A DNA stretch of 64,000 nt from an uncultured Paracoccaceae bacterium (GCA_951812615.1 CATOSU010000007.1:353751-417750), one strand, 5' to 3'. Positions 1-8,732 are shown, numbered from the stretch's first letter. Program-made: numbers and translations. The notes: generated from the sequence alone by a model not told the origin.

Positions 1-179
1 GGAACGCCTATATCGTGGTCAGCGGCAGCAGCCGTCACGTTCAGTCTGCGGGGAGTGGCGGCCTGAATTCCGGCAACGACCTGCGCGGACAGGCGGACGA
101 AAAGCTGCTGCACTGCACGCAGGCCAAGGACGGTGTGATGATCTGGTCTTCGGAAGCATCGATCAAGATCGGCGACTAG
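1..179 (+). CDS. C-terminal end of an unidentified protein, cut by the window edge
   Basis: An open frame runs from the left edge to a TAG at 177-179, giving the last 58 residues of a protein whose start lies outside the window. The visible part begins NAYIVVSGSSRHVQ and ends EASIKIGD. It is polar, glycine- and serine-rich at first, with one Cys and no membrane segment. I do not recognise a family. It converges with the aspartate dehydrogenase gene, with only 18 bases between the two stop codons. The absence of an in-frame stop across the whole visible stretch and the good high-GC codon use support a real gene; the function is unknown. Confidence 0.5.
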   Translation, partial: NAYIVVSGSSRHVQSAGSGGLNSGNDLRGQADEKLLHCTQAKDGVMIWSSEASIKIGD

Positions 180-197
180 GAGGATCGACCCGGCCGG

Positions 198-977
198 TCA
201 GAACCCGACCGCGTCGATGCGGTCCCGAATGGCGCTGACCACGCTCATCGCCGCCAGCGCCGAACTGCGCGGATTGTCGGGCAGCGTTGCGCCGGTGACC
301 CGGAAATCGAAACTGCCGAAATCACCCTCGGCGCGGATTTCGTGCACGTTTTCGCGGATCCCGGGATCGGCGATCAGTTCTGTTTCGGTGTCGTCGAAGC
401 CCAGCCCGGCCAGCGCCACCGCTGCCGCCACATTGGCGTTTTTGGGATAATCCAGCGCCGCCCGGCGCGCCGAACCGGCAAAATGCGTTTCCGGCCCGGT
501 GAGGGCGGCAAGGTCGAGCCGGTCTTCGGCCGCAGATCCGGCCCAGCCGCGGGGCGGTTTGCGGCCCGTGTACCGGACCATGCGCAATGTCCCGACACGC
601 GCCGCGCGCAGGCAATCCAGCGCGCCAATGGCCCCGCTGGCCAGATGCAGGCGCGCATTTCCGGCCTGCGCGGCGTGTTCCAGTTGCCGGCTCAGATCCG
701 CATCCGCCAGCGCACCGATCGACACTGTCAGCAGATCCGTGCCGCTGCGCAGGATGGTGGCCCCATGTTCCCGCAGCGCGGCATGGCCGGCGCAGTCAAT
801 GACCACGTCAGTCTGCGGCAGCTCCCCGGCGCTGCCGACAATCGCAGGGCCCGCGACGGGCGCCGCGGCTACCCGGGCCGGGCGCAGCAGGTATGCGGCT
901 ACGCTCAGCCCCTGTTTTTCCAGCGCCCCGGCCACATAGCCGGCAATGGCGCCCTGCCCGATAATTGCAATCTTCAT
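198..977 (-). CDS. nadX: L-aspartate dehydrogenase (NadX/DUF108 family)
   Basis: Predicted to catalyse NAD(P)-dependent oxidative deamination of L-aspartate to iminoaspartate/oxaloacetate, or the reverse amination, in the cytoplasm. The 259 residues match the family length. An N-terminal Rossmann fold shows the dinucleotide motif GQGAIAG at residues 7-13. The C-terminal domain contains the family signature PKNANVAAAVALAGLG. In NAD biosynthesis such enzymes replace NadB, but nadA and nadC are not next to it here. It is divergent from a molybdenum hydroxylase / DHDPS-like / 3-hydroxyanthranilate dioxygenase cassette, so a catabolic role on an amino-acid-derived intermediate is an equally reasonable inference. 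The family call is confident; the physiological substrate is not. Confidence 0.85.
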   Translation of the reverse strand: MKIAIIGQGAIAGYVAGALEKQGLSVAAYLLRPARVAAAPVAGPAIVGSAGELPQTDVVIDCAGHAALREHGATILRSGTDLLTVSIGALADADLSRQLEHAAQAGNARLHLASGAIGALDCLRAARVGTLRMVRYTGRKPPRGWAGSAAEDRLDLAALTGPETHFAGSARRAALDYPKNANVAAAVALAGLGFDDTETELIADPGIRENVHEIRAEGDFGSFDFRVTGATLPDNPRSSALAAMSVVSAIRDRIDAVGF

Positions 978-1126
978 GTCATCTCCGTCCGGTCGCAGGC
1001 CCCCGGTTTCTTACCACGGTCGCCCTGAATTCCGGCCTGAAATTCCGGACCTTTCCCATCTTTCGATTTGGTTTCCCTGCCGGATTTTGCTCATATCCGC
1101 GGGAACCGATCAAATCAGTACCGGGC

Positions 1127-3244
1127 ATGTCAGAAAAACAGCGCGCATATATAGGAACCTCGCCCCGCCGGCGCGAGGACGACGTGTTGCTGCGCGGCGG
1201 CGGGCACTTCACCGACGACACACGCCTGACCGGCCCGCTGCATCTGAGCTTTGTCCGCAGCATGGTGGCCGGCGGGCGGATCCTGCAAGTCGACTTGCAG
1301 GATGCCAAAGCCGCACCCGGCGTGATCGCCGTGCACGGGGCGCGGGATGTCGAGCATCTGGGCGCATTGTCGGTGAACCCGGCCATTCCGCTTTTGGCAC
1401 CGCTGCCTTTCCCGGTTCTGAGCGGGGATGAAATCCGCGCGGTTGGTCAGCCCCTGGCGGCGGTGCTGGCGGAAACACCGATGGCCGCGCTGGACGCTGC
1501 CGAGCTTATACATGCCGAGATCGAAGAGGCCGATCCGGGAACCGCCACCGTCGCGCAAAAACGCTGGCAAAGCGGTGACGCGCCGGCGGTCATGGCGGCG
1601 GCGGCCCATGTTGTCGATTGCACGGTTGCCCATCCGCGCCTTGCGCCGTCCCCGATGGAGCCCCGCGCCATCGCCGTGGCCTATCACCCGGACCGGGACG
1701 CGGTGACGGTGTGGCACTCGACCCAGACACCGCACCGCACGCGGTCGGAACTGGCCGCGATCCTGAACGTGGCGGCCTCCCGCATCCGGGTCATCGCACC
1801 CCATGTCGGCGGCGCTTTCGGGATGAAGGCCTCGCTCTACCCCGAAGACGTGTTCGCGGTCTGGGCCGCGTTCCATCACAAACGTGACGTGAAATGGACC
1901 GCAACCCGGTCAGAGGACTTCCTGTCCGCCACCCACGGACGCGGCCTGACCAGCCGCGGGTGGCTGGCGCTGGACGGCAATGGCCGGTTTCTGGCGCTGA
2001 CGGCCGAAATCGAGGCCCCTGTCGGCCCGTGGCTGCCCAACAGCGGGCTGATCCCGGCGTGGAATGCCGGCCGGATCCTGCCCTCGGGCTACCGTATCGC
2101 CACGCTGGACATCACCACGCAGGCGGTTACGGGGCGGTTTGGTCCCACCGGGATCTACCGCGGCGCCGGGCGGCCCGAGGCCAACTGCCTGATCGAGCGG
2201 CTGATCGACAAGGCGGCCCGAAAACTGAACATCGACCCGGTGGAGATCCGGCGGCGCAACCTGTTGCGCACGGCGGATCTGCCCTGCTCCACCGCCTGTG
2301 GCGATACGCTCGATTCCGGCGATTATCATCGGGCGCTGGAAATGCTCTGCACGCGGGCCGGCTATGACGCGTTGATTGCTGACCGTGACCGGCGACGCGC
2401 AGATGGTGCCCTGACCGGTCTGGGGCTGGCCTTCTACCTCGAACCATCGGGCAGCGGCTGGGAAACCGCACGGGTCACGCTGAACGCCGATGGTGCCGTG
2501 ACCGTGGCGTCGGGCAGTTCCAGTCAGGGCCATGCGCGCGAAACCAGCTATGCACAGATCGCCGCCGACACGCTGGGCGTAGCAATCACCGCGGTCGACG
2601 TCCGGCTGGCCGATACCGCCCGCGTTCCGGCCGGCATCGGCGCATTGGCCAGCCGGTCCACCGCCATCGGCGGCAGCGCGGTGCTGATTGCCTGCCGGCA
2701 GGTCGCCGCCCGCCGCGCCGCGGGCGAGACGCTGCCGATCACCGCAGAAACGCGCTATGAAAACGACGGTCAGGCCTGGGGCTATGGCGCCTGTCTGGCG
2801 GGCCTTTCGGTGTGTCCCGACACCGGGACGCCGACCATTGAACATATCACCTGCGTGGACGACACCGGCACCATCGTGAACCCGAAGCTGGTCGAAGGCC
2901 AGATCATCGGCGGGTTGGCACAGGGGCTGGGCGAGGCCTTGATGGAACGGGTGGTGCATGATCAGGACGGCCAGTTGCTGACCGGATCGTTCATGGATTA
3001 TGCCATGCCCCGCAGCACTGACATGCCGCCCCTGTCCCTGCACAAGTTTGAAACGCCCAGCCCGATGAACGCGCTGGGGGCCAAGGGTGTGGGTGAGGCC
3101 GGAACGATCGTCGCGCCCGCCGCCGTTCTGAACGCCGCCATCGACGCGCTCAGCCCGCTGGGCGTGACCGACCTGACAATGCCGCTGACCGGCCATACCC
3201 TGTGGCAGGCCATGCGCGACACCGGACAAGGATCTGCCCCATGA
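1127..3244 (+). CDS. Xanthine dehydrogenase/CO dehydrogenase-family molybdopterin-binding large subunit
   Basis: Predicted molybdenum-cofactor hydroxylase catalytic subunit (705 residues from the ATG at 1127). Visible family motifs are the N-terminal lead REDDVLLRGGGHFTDD, the Moco loop VGGAFGMK, the substrate-channel motif YRGAGRPEA, SSSQGHARETSYAQIAADTLGV-like segment near residue 465, and KGVGEAG near the C-terminus with the catalytic base Glu at about residue 657. The CoxL hallmark AYxCSFR is absent, so this is not a form I CO dehydrogenase. It is shorter than the usual 760-800 residues because about 60-80 residues are missing between GGSAVLIACRQVA and the GYGACLAG segment. No iron-sulfur or FAD subunit gene is adjacent, which is unusual. 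Its stop overlaps the next start (ATGA), indicating translational coupling. Confidence 0.8.
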   Translation: MSEKQRAYIGTSPRRREDDVLLRGGGHFTDDTRLTGPLHLSFVRSMVAGGRILQVDLQDAKAAPGVIAVHGARDVEHLGALSVNPAIPLLAPLPFPVLSGDEIRAVGQPLAAVLAETPMAALDAAELIHAEIEEADPGTATVAQKRWQSGDAPAVMAAAAHVVDCTVAHPRLAPSPMEPRAIAVAYHPDRDAVTVWHSTQTPHRTRSELAAILNVAASRIRVIAPHVGGAFGMKASLYPEDVFAVWAAFHHKRDVKWTATRSEDFLSATHGRGLTSRGWLALDGNGRFLALTAEIEAPVGPWLPNSGLIPAWNAGRILPSGYRIATLDITTQAVTGRFGPTGIYRGAGRPEANCLIERLIDKAARKLNIDPVEIRRRNLLRTADLPCSTACGDTLDSGDYHRALEMLCTRAGYDALIADRDRRRADGALTGLGLAFYLEPSGSGWETARVTLNADGAVTVASGSSSQGHARETSYAQIAADTLGVAITAVDVRLADTARVPAGIGALASRSTAIGGSAVLIACRQVAARRAAGETLPITAETRYENDGQAWGYGACLAGLSVCPDTGTPTIEHITCVDDTGTIVNPKLVEGQIIGGLAQGLGEALMERVVHDQDGQLLTGSFMDYAMPRSTDMPPLSLHKFETPSPMNALGAKGVGEAGTIVAPAAVLNAAIDALSPLGVTDLTMPLTGHTLWQAMRDTGQGSAP

Positions 3245-4194
3245 AATACACAAGGCAACAAGCCAAGGATTATGCCCGCGAGCACATGCGGGGCATCTGG
3301 GCGGCGGCACTGAACCCGTTCAACGACGACCTCAGCTTCAACGAAGCCGGGCTGCGCGCCAATATCCGTCACTGGATCGACGATCTGGGCATTCGCGGCC
3401 TGTTCATCGCCGGCAAGCAGGGCGAGTTCTGGTCGATGTCGCTGGAGGAACGCAAGCGCAACATGACCGTGGCGGTCGAGGAATGCGCCGGACGGGCGGA
3501 CACGATCATGTCAATCTCGGATCAGAACGTCGACACGGTGCTGGATTTGGGCCGGCACGCCCAGGAGTGCGGCGCGGATTACGTCGTGGTCCATGCCCCG
3601 ATGCTGAGCTTTTGCCACGATCGGGATGAGATTTTGTACAATTACTACAAATATATATGCGACCGTCTGGAAATCGGCATAGCGATGTGGAGCCACCCTG
3701 ACAGCGGCTATCTGATGGAACCGGAAACCTGCGCCCGGATTGCAGAGCTGCCCAATATCGTGGCCATCAAGTATTCGGTCCCGCGGGAGATGTACGTGCG
3801 GCTCACGCATATGGTGGGGGACCGGATACAGGTCTCGACCTCTGCCGAACCCGAATGGCTGGACAATATCGAGGAGCTTGGCTGGCGGCTCTATCTCTGT
3901 TCCTCCCCGCCATACCAGTTGCAGACCAGAAACGACCGCCGCATGCATGAATATACCGAGCTGGCCTTTGCCGGGAAATTCGCGGAGGCTCAGCGCGTGC
4001 GCGACAGCCTGAACCCGGTGCGCGAGGCGATCCAGCGCACCAAGCCCGGCGGCAAACCCACCGCGCATGGCAAATACTGGCAGGAATTGCTGGGACAGGT
4101 CGGGGGCAAGGTGCGTCACCCGATGCTCAACCTGACGCAGGCCGAGAAGGACGCAACGCGGGCCGCTTTCGACAGCTGCGGCCTGAAGCTGTGA
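3241..4194 (+). CDS. Dihydrodipicolinate synthase-family aldolase/hydratase, unknown substrate
   Basis: A 317-residue TIM-barrel protein of the DapA/N-acetylneuraminate lyase superfamily, which forms a Schiff base between lysine and a keto acid. The lysine is in VAIKYS (Lys177). Two usual active-site motifs are altered: the GxTGE loop reads AGKQGEFW, and the YNxP tyrosine region reads AMWSHPDSGY. This makes true DapA activity unlikely and points to a specialised hydratase-aldolase. The ATG at 3241 is chosen because it overlaps the stop of the upstream molybdenum hydroxylase (ATGA) and begins MKYTRQQAKDY; an in-frame upstream ATG at 3202 would run deep into that gene. Same operon as its upstream neighbour and probably the dioxygenase downstream. 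Confidence 0.8.
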   Translation: MKYTRQQAKDYAREHMRGIWAAALNPFNDDLSFNEAGLRANIRHWIDDLGIRGLFIAGKQGEFWSMSLEERKRNMTVAVEECAGRADTIMSISDQNVDTVLDLGRHAQECGADYVVVHAPMLSFCHDRDEILYNYYKYICDRLEIGIAMWSHPDSGYLMEPETCARIAELPNIVAIKYSVPREMYVRLTHMVGDRIQVSTSAEPEWLDNIEELGWRLYLCSSPPYQLQTRNDRRMHEYTELAFAGKFAEAQRVRDSLNPVREAIQRTKPGGKPTAHGKYWQELLGQVGGKVRHPMLNLTQAEKDATRAAFDSCGLKL

Positions 4195-4299
4195 CCCGGA
4201 ACCGAAGCAGGGCATTGTCCGCAGTTGCGCGATGGTCTTAGATGGCCTGAAAACAACGAATTGAAACGCACGGCACGTCCGCGGCCACAGGAGAAACCA

Positions 4300-4863
4300 A
4301 TGTCCCAGCATCCGACGCTGAAACCGTTCAATTTCCAGAAATGGGTCGCGGAAAACGCCGACAAGCTGCGCCCGCCCGTTGGCAACCAGCTGCTGCACAA
4401 GTCCGGCGACATGATCGTGATGGTCGTGGGCGGCCCCAACACGCGGATGGATTTCCATGACGACCCGGTCGAGGAATGGTTCTTTCAGCAGAAGGGCGAC
4501 ATGATGCTGAAGATCGCCGATGGCGGCAAGATTTACGACGTACCTGTCCGTGAAGGTGAAGTGTTCCTGCTGCCGCCGCACGTGCGCCACGCGCCGCAGC
4601 GCCCGCAGGAAGGGTCGATCGGTATCGTCGTCGAGGCCCCGCGCCAGCCGGGGATGAAGGAAGGGTTCGAGTGGTTCTGTTTTGACTGCGGAGCGCGGGT
4701 GCACCGCGCCGAGGTCAGCCTCGACGATCCCTCAGGCATCGTCAGCCAGCTGCCGAAAATCTACGACGCCTTCCACAACGACACCGACGCCCGCACCTGC
4801 CCGGATTGCGGCACGGTGCATCCGGGCAAAGGCAAACCGCCGGAAGGCTGGGTTCAGCTCTGA
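4300..4863 (+). CDS. nbaC: 3-hydroxyanthranilate 3,4-dioxygenase (bacterial type with rubredoxin-like tail)
   Basis: Predicted iron-dependent extradiol dioxygenase opening 3-hydroxyanthranilate to 2-amino-3-carboxymuconate semialdehyde. The 187 residues form a cupin. Metal ligands are visible as His53 and Glu59 in FHDDPVEEWFF and His97 in PPHVRHAPQ, with the spacing known from the Cupriavidus enzyme. The C-terminus carries two CxxC pairs (Cys127/130 in CFDC and Cys167/170 in CPDC), which bind a second structural iron in bacterial forms. The start at 4300 has a good ribosome site (CAGGAG). It lies 105 bases after the DHDPS-like gene, and the usual decarboxylase (ACMSD) is not nearby, so whether it acts in tryptophan breakdown or on a related aminophenol is open. 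Confidence 0.85.
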   Translation: MSQHPTLKPFNFQKWVAENADKLRPPVGNQLLHKSGDMIVMVVGGPNTRMDFHDDPVEEWFFQQKGDMMLKIADGGKIYDVPVREGEVFLLPPHVRHAPQRPQEGSIGIVVEAPRQPGMKEGFEWFCFDCGARVHRAEVSLDDPSGIVSQLPKIYDAFHNDTDARTCPDCGTVHPGKGKPPEGWVQL

Positions 4864-5354
4864 GGCGCCCGAACATTGGCGCCGGCCATGCGTTCACCGC
4901 ACGGCCATGGGGCATCTCAGGCGGGTGATGCAAAAGTGAATTGATATGGAGGGACCCGTACGCCGGCTGCCGCCATGGTCGGCGGCGTGACCTATTTCGA
5001 ATCCTTCAACAAATCCAATCGTGGCAGCCACATACCCACGCGCTTCAGGGAAACCGGCGACGACGAGGCCCTGACTGAAATCCTGAGCACGGGCCTGCCG
5101 AAAAAGAAGTGCTATGAGCTGCAGATCCATGAAAACTGTTCGAGGTTGCGCACACGCTCGGGTATCGTCACGTGATACCGGAACGCGGTGACGGACCCGG
5201 TGCGAAAGAGGCGCTCTGTTCCGGGCCGCCGTGTCCGGGCGGGAATGCCGCCGGATCCACCCGGTTGACTTGAATCAAGGGCAAAACACCGCGTCTGACT
5301 AAGATACTCCTCGCAGCGTCCGGCAGCCGCGGACGCGACGATGGAGACGCAGCC
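4864..5354. other. Intergenic region without a convincing gene
   Basis: About 490 bases. Directly after the dioxygenase stop there is a short inverted repeat (GGCGCC, 8-base gap, GGCGCC) without a T-run. A 66-codon frame at 4975-5175 on the plus strand has no ribosome site and no recognisable family. Near the right end is an FNR-type box (separate entry) just upstream of the exported protein at 5355. Otherwise I see nothing. Confidence 0.5.
5265..5278 (+). promoter_or_regulatory. FNR/FnrL-type box
   Basis: TTGACTTGAATCAA fits the FnrL pattern TTGAY-N4-RTCAA exactly. It sits 77 bases upstream of the ATG at 5355, a suitable distance for activation of that gene under low oxygen. Sequence match only. 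Confidence 0.5.
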
Positions 5355-5885
5355 GTGAAAACGATATGCTTTGCATTGGTCCTGGCCGGTGCCACCGCCC
5401 TGTTTCCCACGGCCCCGGTGCGGGCGCAGGACAGCGGCGGGATTGCCATCGATCTCGGGCAGATCCGGGTAAGCTCGGCGCTTGGCACGATCCGTTTTGT
5501 GGTCGATGACCGGCATGCCGGGGCCGACACGTCCTGGGGCGGGATCAGCGACGAAGACAGGAGTTTCCGAATGGTCGGCCTGTCGCCGGACGGGGCAGAG
5601 CTGTCGCTCAGTGTCGAATACGAAGACAGCGCGCCCTTTGTCTGGCTGTATCTGACCCGCCGTGACGCGCAGATCGCCACAGGCGGCACGTCCGAGGGCA
5701 TGTCAGTGACAATTGACACCTACACCGTGCTGCCCGCCGTGGACGGTGGGGCAGATGTGATGGTGCGGGGACGGTTTTCCGGCCCGCTGCGCGACGATGC
5801 GGGTCTGCAGGCCGATGTGACCGGGTCGTTCGAGGCCGAACTGCCCCGGGTTGCGTTTTCGATCACACCACCCGATCCGGACTGA
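5355..5885 (+). CDS. Exported protein of unknown function
   Basis: A 176-residue protein with a clear Sec signal peptide: MKTICFALVLAGATALFPTA followed by a likely cleavage after APVRA-Q. The mature part is acidic and beta-rich, with no cysteines and no membrane segment, so it is probably soluble in the periplasm. I do not recognise a family. An FNR-type box lies 77 bases upstream. It is convergent with the four-gene operon of exported proteins at 5919-9833, only about 30 bases apart, so the two units may belong to one functional theme (envelope, low oxygen). That is inference from position. Confidence 0.7.
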   Translation: MKTICFALVLAGATALFPTAPVRAQDSGGIAIDLGQIRVSSALGTIRFVVDDRHAGADTSWGGISDEDRSFRMVGLSPDGAELSLSVEYEDSAPFVWLYLTRRDAQIATGGTSEGMSVTIDTYTVLPAVDGGADVMVRGRFSGPLRDDAGLQADVTGSFEAELPRVAFSITPPDPD

Positions 5886-5918
5886 CCGGACCGGGCGGTC
5901 CGCTGCGCAACCGGGCTG

Positions 5919-6884
5919 TTACGGGGCGGTTACGAACAGAACCTGAAGGTCCCGGTCGGGTGTGAACCCGGTCCTGACCGCTTCGAACCGGGTCGGCGCG
6001 ATCTTTTTCAGTCCGTCAAAGCACAGGCTGACCATGGCGTCCGGCGCGCCCTTGTCTATGGTCAGCCGGAAGGTGCCGATCGGGCCGCGCCGGTTGGCCC
6101 CGGTGCTCAGAACATAGCGGACTTCGGAGCCCAGTGCCGCGCCATGGCCGGATTGACCCATCCGGTTTTTGACGCCCTGCCGTTCCGCGCCGGACATGCA
6201 GAACGCGTCCGGGTCAAAATCGCGCAGCTCCGGGTCGGCGATGATAAACATGCCGGCAACGGGCTGATAGACATGCCGGATCGCCACGTCCCGCCCCGGC
6301 GGAAAATGCTGCAGCCAGTAATAGGTGGCCTTCACCGTCCATTCCGGGGCGTATTCGCCACCGCCGTAATCTTCGAGCAGATCGGCCTGCACCAGCTGCC
6401 GTCGGGTTTCGTCGGGCAATGCCCTGATCTGCTGCATCAGCCGGTCGTAGTCGAGCGTTCCCGGGGTGATCGACAGCCCGGTCAGGGCCTCGGTCACGTC
6501 GATGCCGTTGCGCAGGGCCTTCAGCTCGATCTGCGGCGTGACCGGTGCGCCATCCACCCACAGCTCGAACCGGCTGCGGCTTTCCACGGTTTCCCCCATG
6601 CCACCCATGGCCGACATGCCAAGCCATGCGTGATCATATTCCGGCAGCGGGAAGGCAACGATGGTCGAGGTTCCGACATCGTCGGCAGCGCGAAAGACAT
6701 AGTTCACCTCGATACGGTCGGCCGCGATGAACAGGTCTTCGCGCACGATCTCGACCGGCGCGTCGCGGGTCAGCCGCAGACCACCGGCTTCGAGCACGGC
6801 GGAGGAATCATTGGCCGACCCGGGGGCCGCAATCAGGGCGGTGGCGGCGCTCAGCAGGAAATGTCGAATGATGCCGTGTTTCAT
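5919..6884 (-). CDS. DUF4424-family exported protein
   Basis: A 321-residue protein with a signal peptide (MKHGIIRHFLLSAATALIAA, cleavage near GSANDS). Features typical of DUF4424 are visible: the mature start NDSSAVLEAGGLRLT, a central VAFPLPEYDH, and WTVKATYYWLQHFPPGRDV with the following HVYQPVAG. The family has no known function and is periplasmic or surface-associated. The start at 6884 is chosen because the signal peptide begins there and the ATG overlaps the stop of the upstream gene by four bases; the longer frame to 6998 would lie inside that gene. It is the last gene of a four-gene operon. Confidence 0.8.
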   Translation of the reverse strand: MKHGIIRHFLLSAATALIAAPGSANDSSAVLEAGGLRLTRDAPVEIVREDLFIAADRIEVNYVFRAADDVGTSTIVAFPLPEYDHAWLGMSAMGGMGETVESRSRFELWVDGAPVTPQIELKALRNGIDVTEALTGLSITPGTLDYDRLMQQIRALPDETRRQLVQADLLEDYGGGEYAPEWTVKATYYWLQHFPPGRDVAIRHVYQPVAGMFIIADPELRDFDPDAFCMSGAERQGVKNRMGQSGHGAALGSEVRYVLSTGANRRGPIGTFRLTIDKGAPDAMVSLCFDGLKKIAPTRFEAVRTGFTPDRDLQVLFVTAP

Positions 6885-7414
6885 GGCCACACCTGTCCTG
6901 CGGCGACGGCCGCGTTGTAATTGTCCCTGAACACCGCGTCGGCGCAGGCGTTGTACTGCATGACGCAGGTTTCGGTCCCAGCCCCGCCGCCCCGGCACAG
7001 GTTGAACCCGATGTCACACTGGTCACGCTCCACGATCTTGAGGGGGGGCGGCGTTTGCGGTGTGCGCGGGGTGGGTTTGCGTCCCAGATTTGGCGGCGGC
7101 GTGGTCTTTGGCGGATCCAGCGACACCGGCGGACTGGGTGGCTGAACCGACGGCGCCGATGCGGCGGCCGCCATGCTGTCGGCCCAGGCCAGACATTGCG
7201 GCAACGTGCCGGGCCCCCACTTCTGGGACGAGCCGCCCAGGATCAGCGCCGCCGAACCCGAGATATGCCCCTGATCGCAGGCGCAGACATAGGCGCCGCC
7301 GGGGTTCTGACCGCCATAGCAGGGGATTTCCCGGCCAAGGCCCGGCGTGAACTGCGCCTGTGCGATGGCCGGGGCCAGCACGGCGGCGGACAGGATGATT
7401 GCGAAAGGTTTCAT
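6881..7414 (-). CDS. Exported Cys- and Pro-rich protein
   Basis: 177 residues with a signal peptide (MKPFAIILSAAVLAPAIAQA). The mature protein has three Cys in its first half (IPCYGG, YVCACDQGH), a proline-rich linker around residues 85-125 (PPSPPVSLDPPKTTPPP), and a C-terminal cluster of three to four Cys (RDQCDIGFNLCRGGGAGTETC ends in a Cys-rich repeat-like unit, then YNAC). The arrangement suggests two disulfide-bonded modules joined by a flexible linker in the periplasm. Family not recognised. Both ends overlap the neighbouring genes by four bases, so it is translationally coupled within the operon. Confidence 0.7.
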   Translation of the reverse strand: MKPFAIILSAAVLAPAIAQAQFTPGLGREIPCYGGQNPGGAYVCACDQGHISGSAALILGGSSQKWGPGTLPQCLAWADSMAAAASAPSVQPPSPPVSLDPPKTTPPPNLGRKPTPRTPQTPPPLKIVERDQCDIGFNLCRGGGAGTETCVMQYNACADAVFRDNYNAAVAAGQVWP

Positions 7415-8721
7415 TGCGCATCTCCCAGGATAATCATGCGGCTGCCATACCTGACCGGGCCCATTTCCACGGTGACCAGATAGGCGCCGTCTGCCGACAT
7501 ATTCAGGTTTATCGGCATCTTTCCGGCCAGCACGACCGGCCTGTCGCCAAGGCTCGCATCGACCGTGGCATGCGATGCCGAGGCTACTCTGCTGGTATCC
7601 ACATGCGTGGCCCGCAGGACGACGGTGTTATACTTTCTCCAGTCACTGGCCGCGACCGACGCGGCGATTTCGATCCGGTAGTAAATCGCGCCGTCCTGCC
7701 GCGAAATATGGGTCTGGTGGCCGACATTGCCGTACTGAACCGCCTCGTTGCTGCTGAGCGCCATGCCGATCATCCTGTTTTCCTGATCCCGGACCGACGG
7801 CGGCGCATGGGCGACGGTCTCAAAACTGTCGATCAGGGTGGCCGCCTGCTGCATGTTGGCCTGTGACAGCGCGGTGGGTGTAATGGCCCAGACAACGTAC
7901 AGCCGCTGGCCTGTGTCCAGATAGGCGGCAACCGCGCTCATCGGGTTTCCGGGCTGCATGTCATAGCGCCGCATTTCGCCGGCGATCCCGCCCAGCTCGA
8001 CCGGTTGGGAACCCAGGACCGGACCGCCTTCGAACATGGCCCCTTCGATCTGCGGGATGAGCATGTTTGCATCCGCGCCCATTCCCGTGGTGAAGGTCGA
8101 GACCCCGACAACCGTGTTGCCGTCAGGCGAAGAGAAGACACCGCTGCCGCCATTGGGATCGTCATCGAGCTGGCTCGTCCATGACGACGGATAGCCGATG
8201 CTCCAGCCGCTCTGCGGGGCATGCATGCGCTGATCGAGCACGAGTGCCGTTGGCGTGCTCTGCGCCGGCGGCGGGTCCGCGGGCGCCGCCTGCCCGGCGT
8301 GATCGGCGAGGCACAACAGCACGTCCGCGGAGCTGACCATGGTTTCATAGCGTTCATGCGCGCCGTTCAGCGCAACGATGATATGGGTGCAATTGGGTTC
8401 GGCCATGCAGCCGGCAATGGCCGCATCATTGTGGCCAAAGCTGACCTGTGCCCCCTGATAGGACGTGTCCCATCCACCACCCGAGGTCCGGTCATGCAGC
8501 GTGACATAGCGCAGATCGCCGCCGGTCAGCTGAATGAACAGGACGGAGCCCGGCGTAATCAGTTCCTTGGCGACCGCCTTGTACTTGCCGCCGCTGCGAT
8601 AGGTGTCGGGCGAACCGGTGCCATCCGTGGACACCTGCCCGATCAGTTCGCATCCGTAAGCCGGTGAAAGCGCGGGGAATACGGCCAGACAAGCCGTGGC
8701 GAAAAATCTCTGTATCGTCAT
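7411..8721 (-). CDS. Exported protein with a PsbP/MOG1-like domain
   Basis: 436 residues with a signal peptide (MTIQRFFATACLAVFPALSP). The first 130 residues form a Cys-containing module. The middle (about 165-305) reads WSIGYPSSWTSQ then FSSPDGNTVVGVSTF and LIDSFETV, a pattern of PsbP/MOG1-like folds that begin with a hydrophobic WxxxYPxxW strand. A third, beta-rich module follows. The same domain type occurs twice in the next gene upstream, so the two proteins share ancestry in part. Function unknown; periplasmic. It overlaps the downstream gene by four bases and lies 11 bases from the upstream gene. Confidence 0.7.
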   Translation of the reverse strand: MTIQRFFATACLAVFPALSPAYGCELIGQVSTDGTGSPDTYRSGGKYKAVAKELITPGSVLFIQLTGGDLRYVTLHDRTSGGGWDTSYQGAQVSFGHNDAAIAGCMAEPNCTHIIVALNGAHERYETMVSSADVLLCLADHAGQAAPADPPPAQSTPTALVLDQRMHAPQSGWSIGYPSSWTSQLDDDPNGGSGVFSSPDGNTVVGVSTFTTGMGADANMLIPQIEGAMFEGGPVLGSQPVELGGIAGEMRRYDMQPGNPMSAVAAYLDTGQRLYVVWAITPTALSQANMQQAATLIDSFETVAHAPPSVRDQENRMIGMALSSNEAVQYGNVGHQTHISRQDGAIYYRIEIAASVAASDWRKYNTVVLRATHVDTSRVASASHATVDASLGDRPVVLAGKMPINLNMSADGAYLVTVEMGPVRYGSRMIILGDAQ

Positions 8722-8732
8722 GCCGGGTGTCC

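Noticed and set aside
4975-5175. 66-codon plus-strand frame in the intergenic gap
   Set aside because: No ribosome site, no recognisable family and no operon context; left as intergenic.
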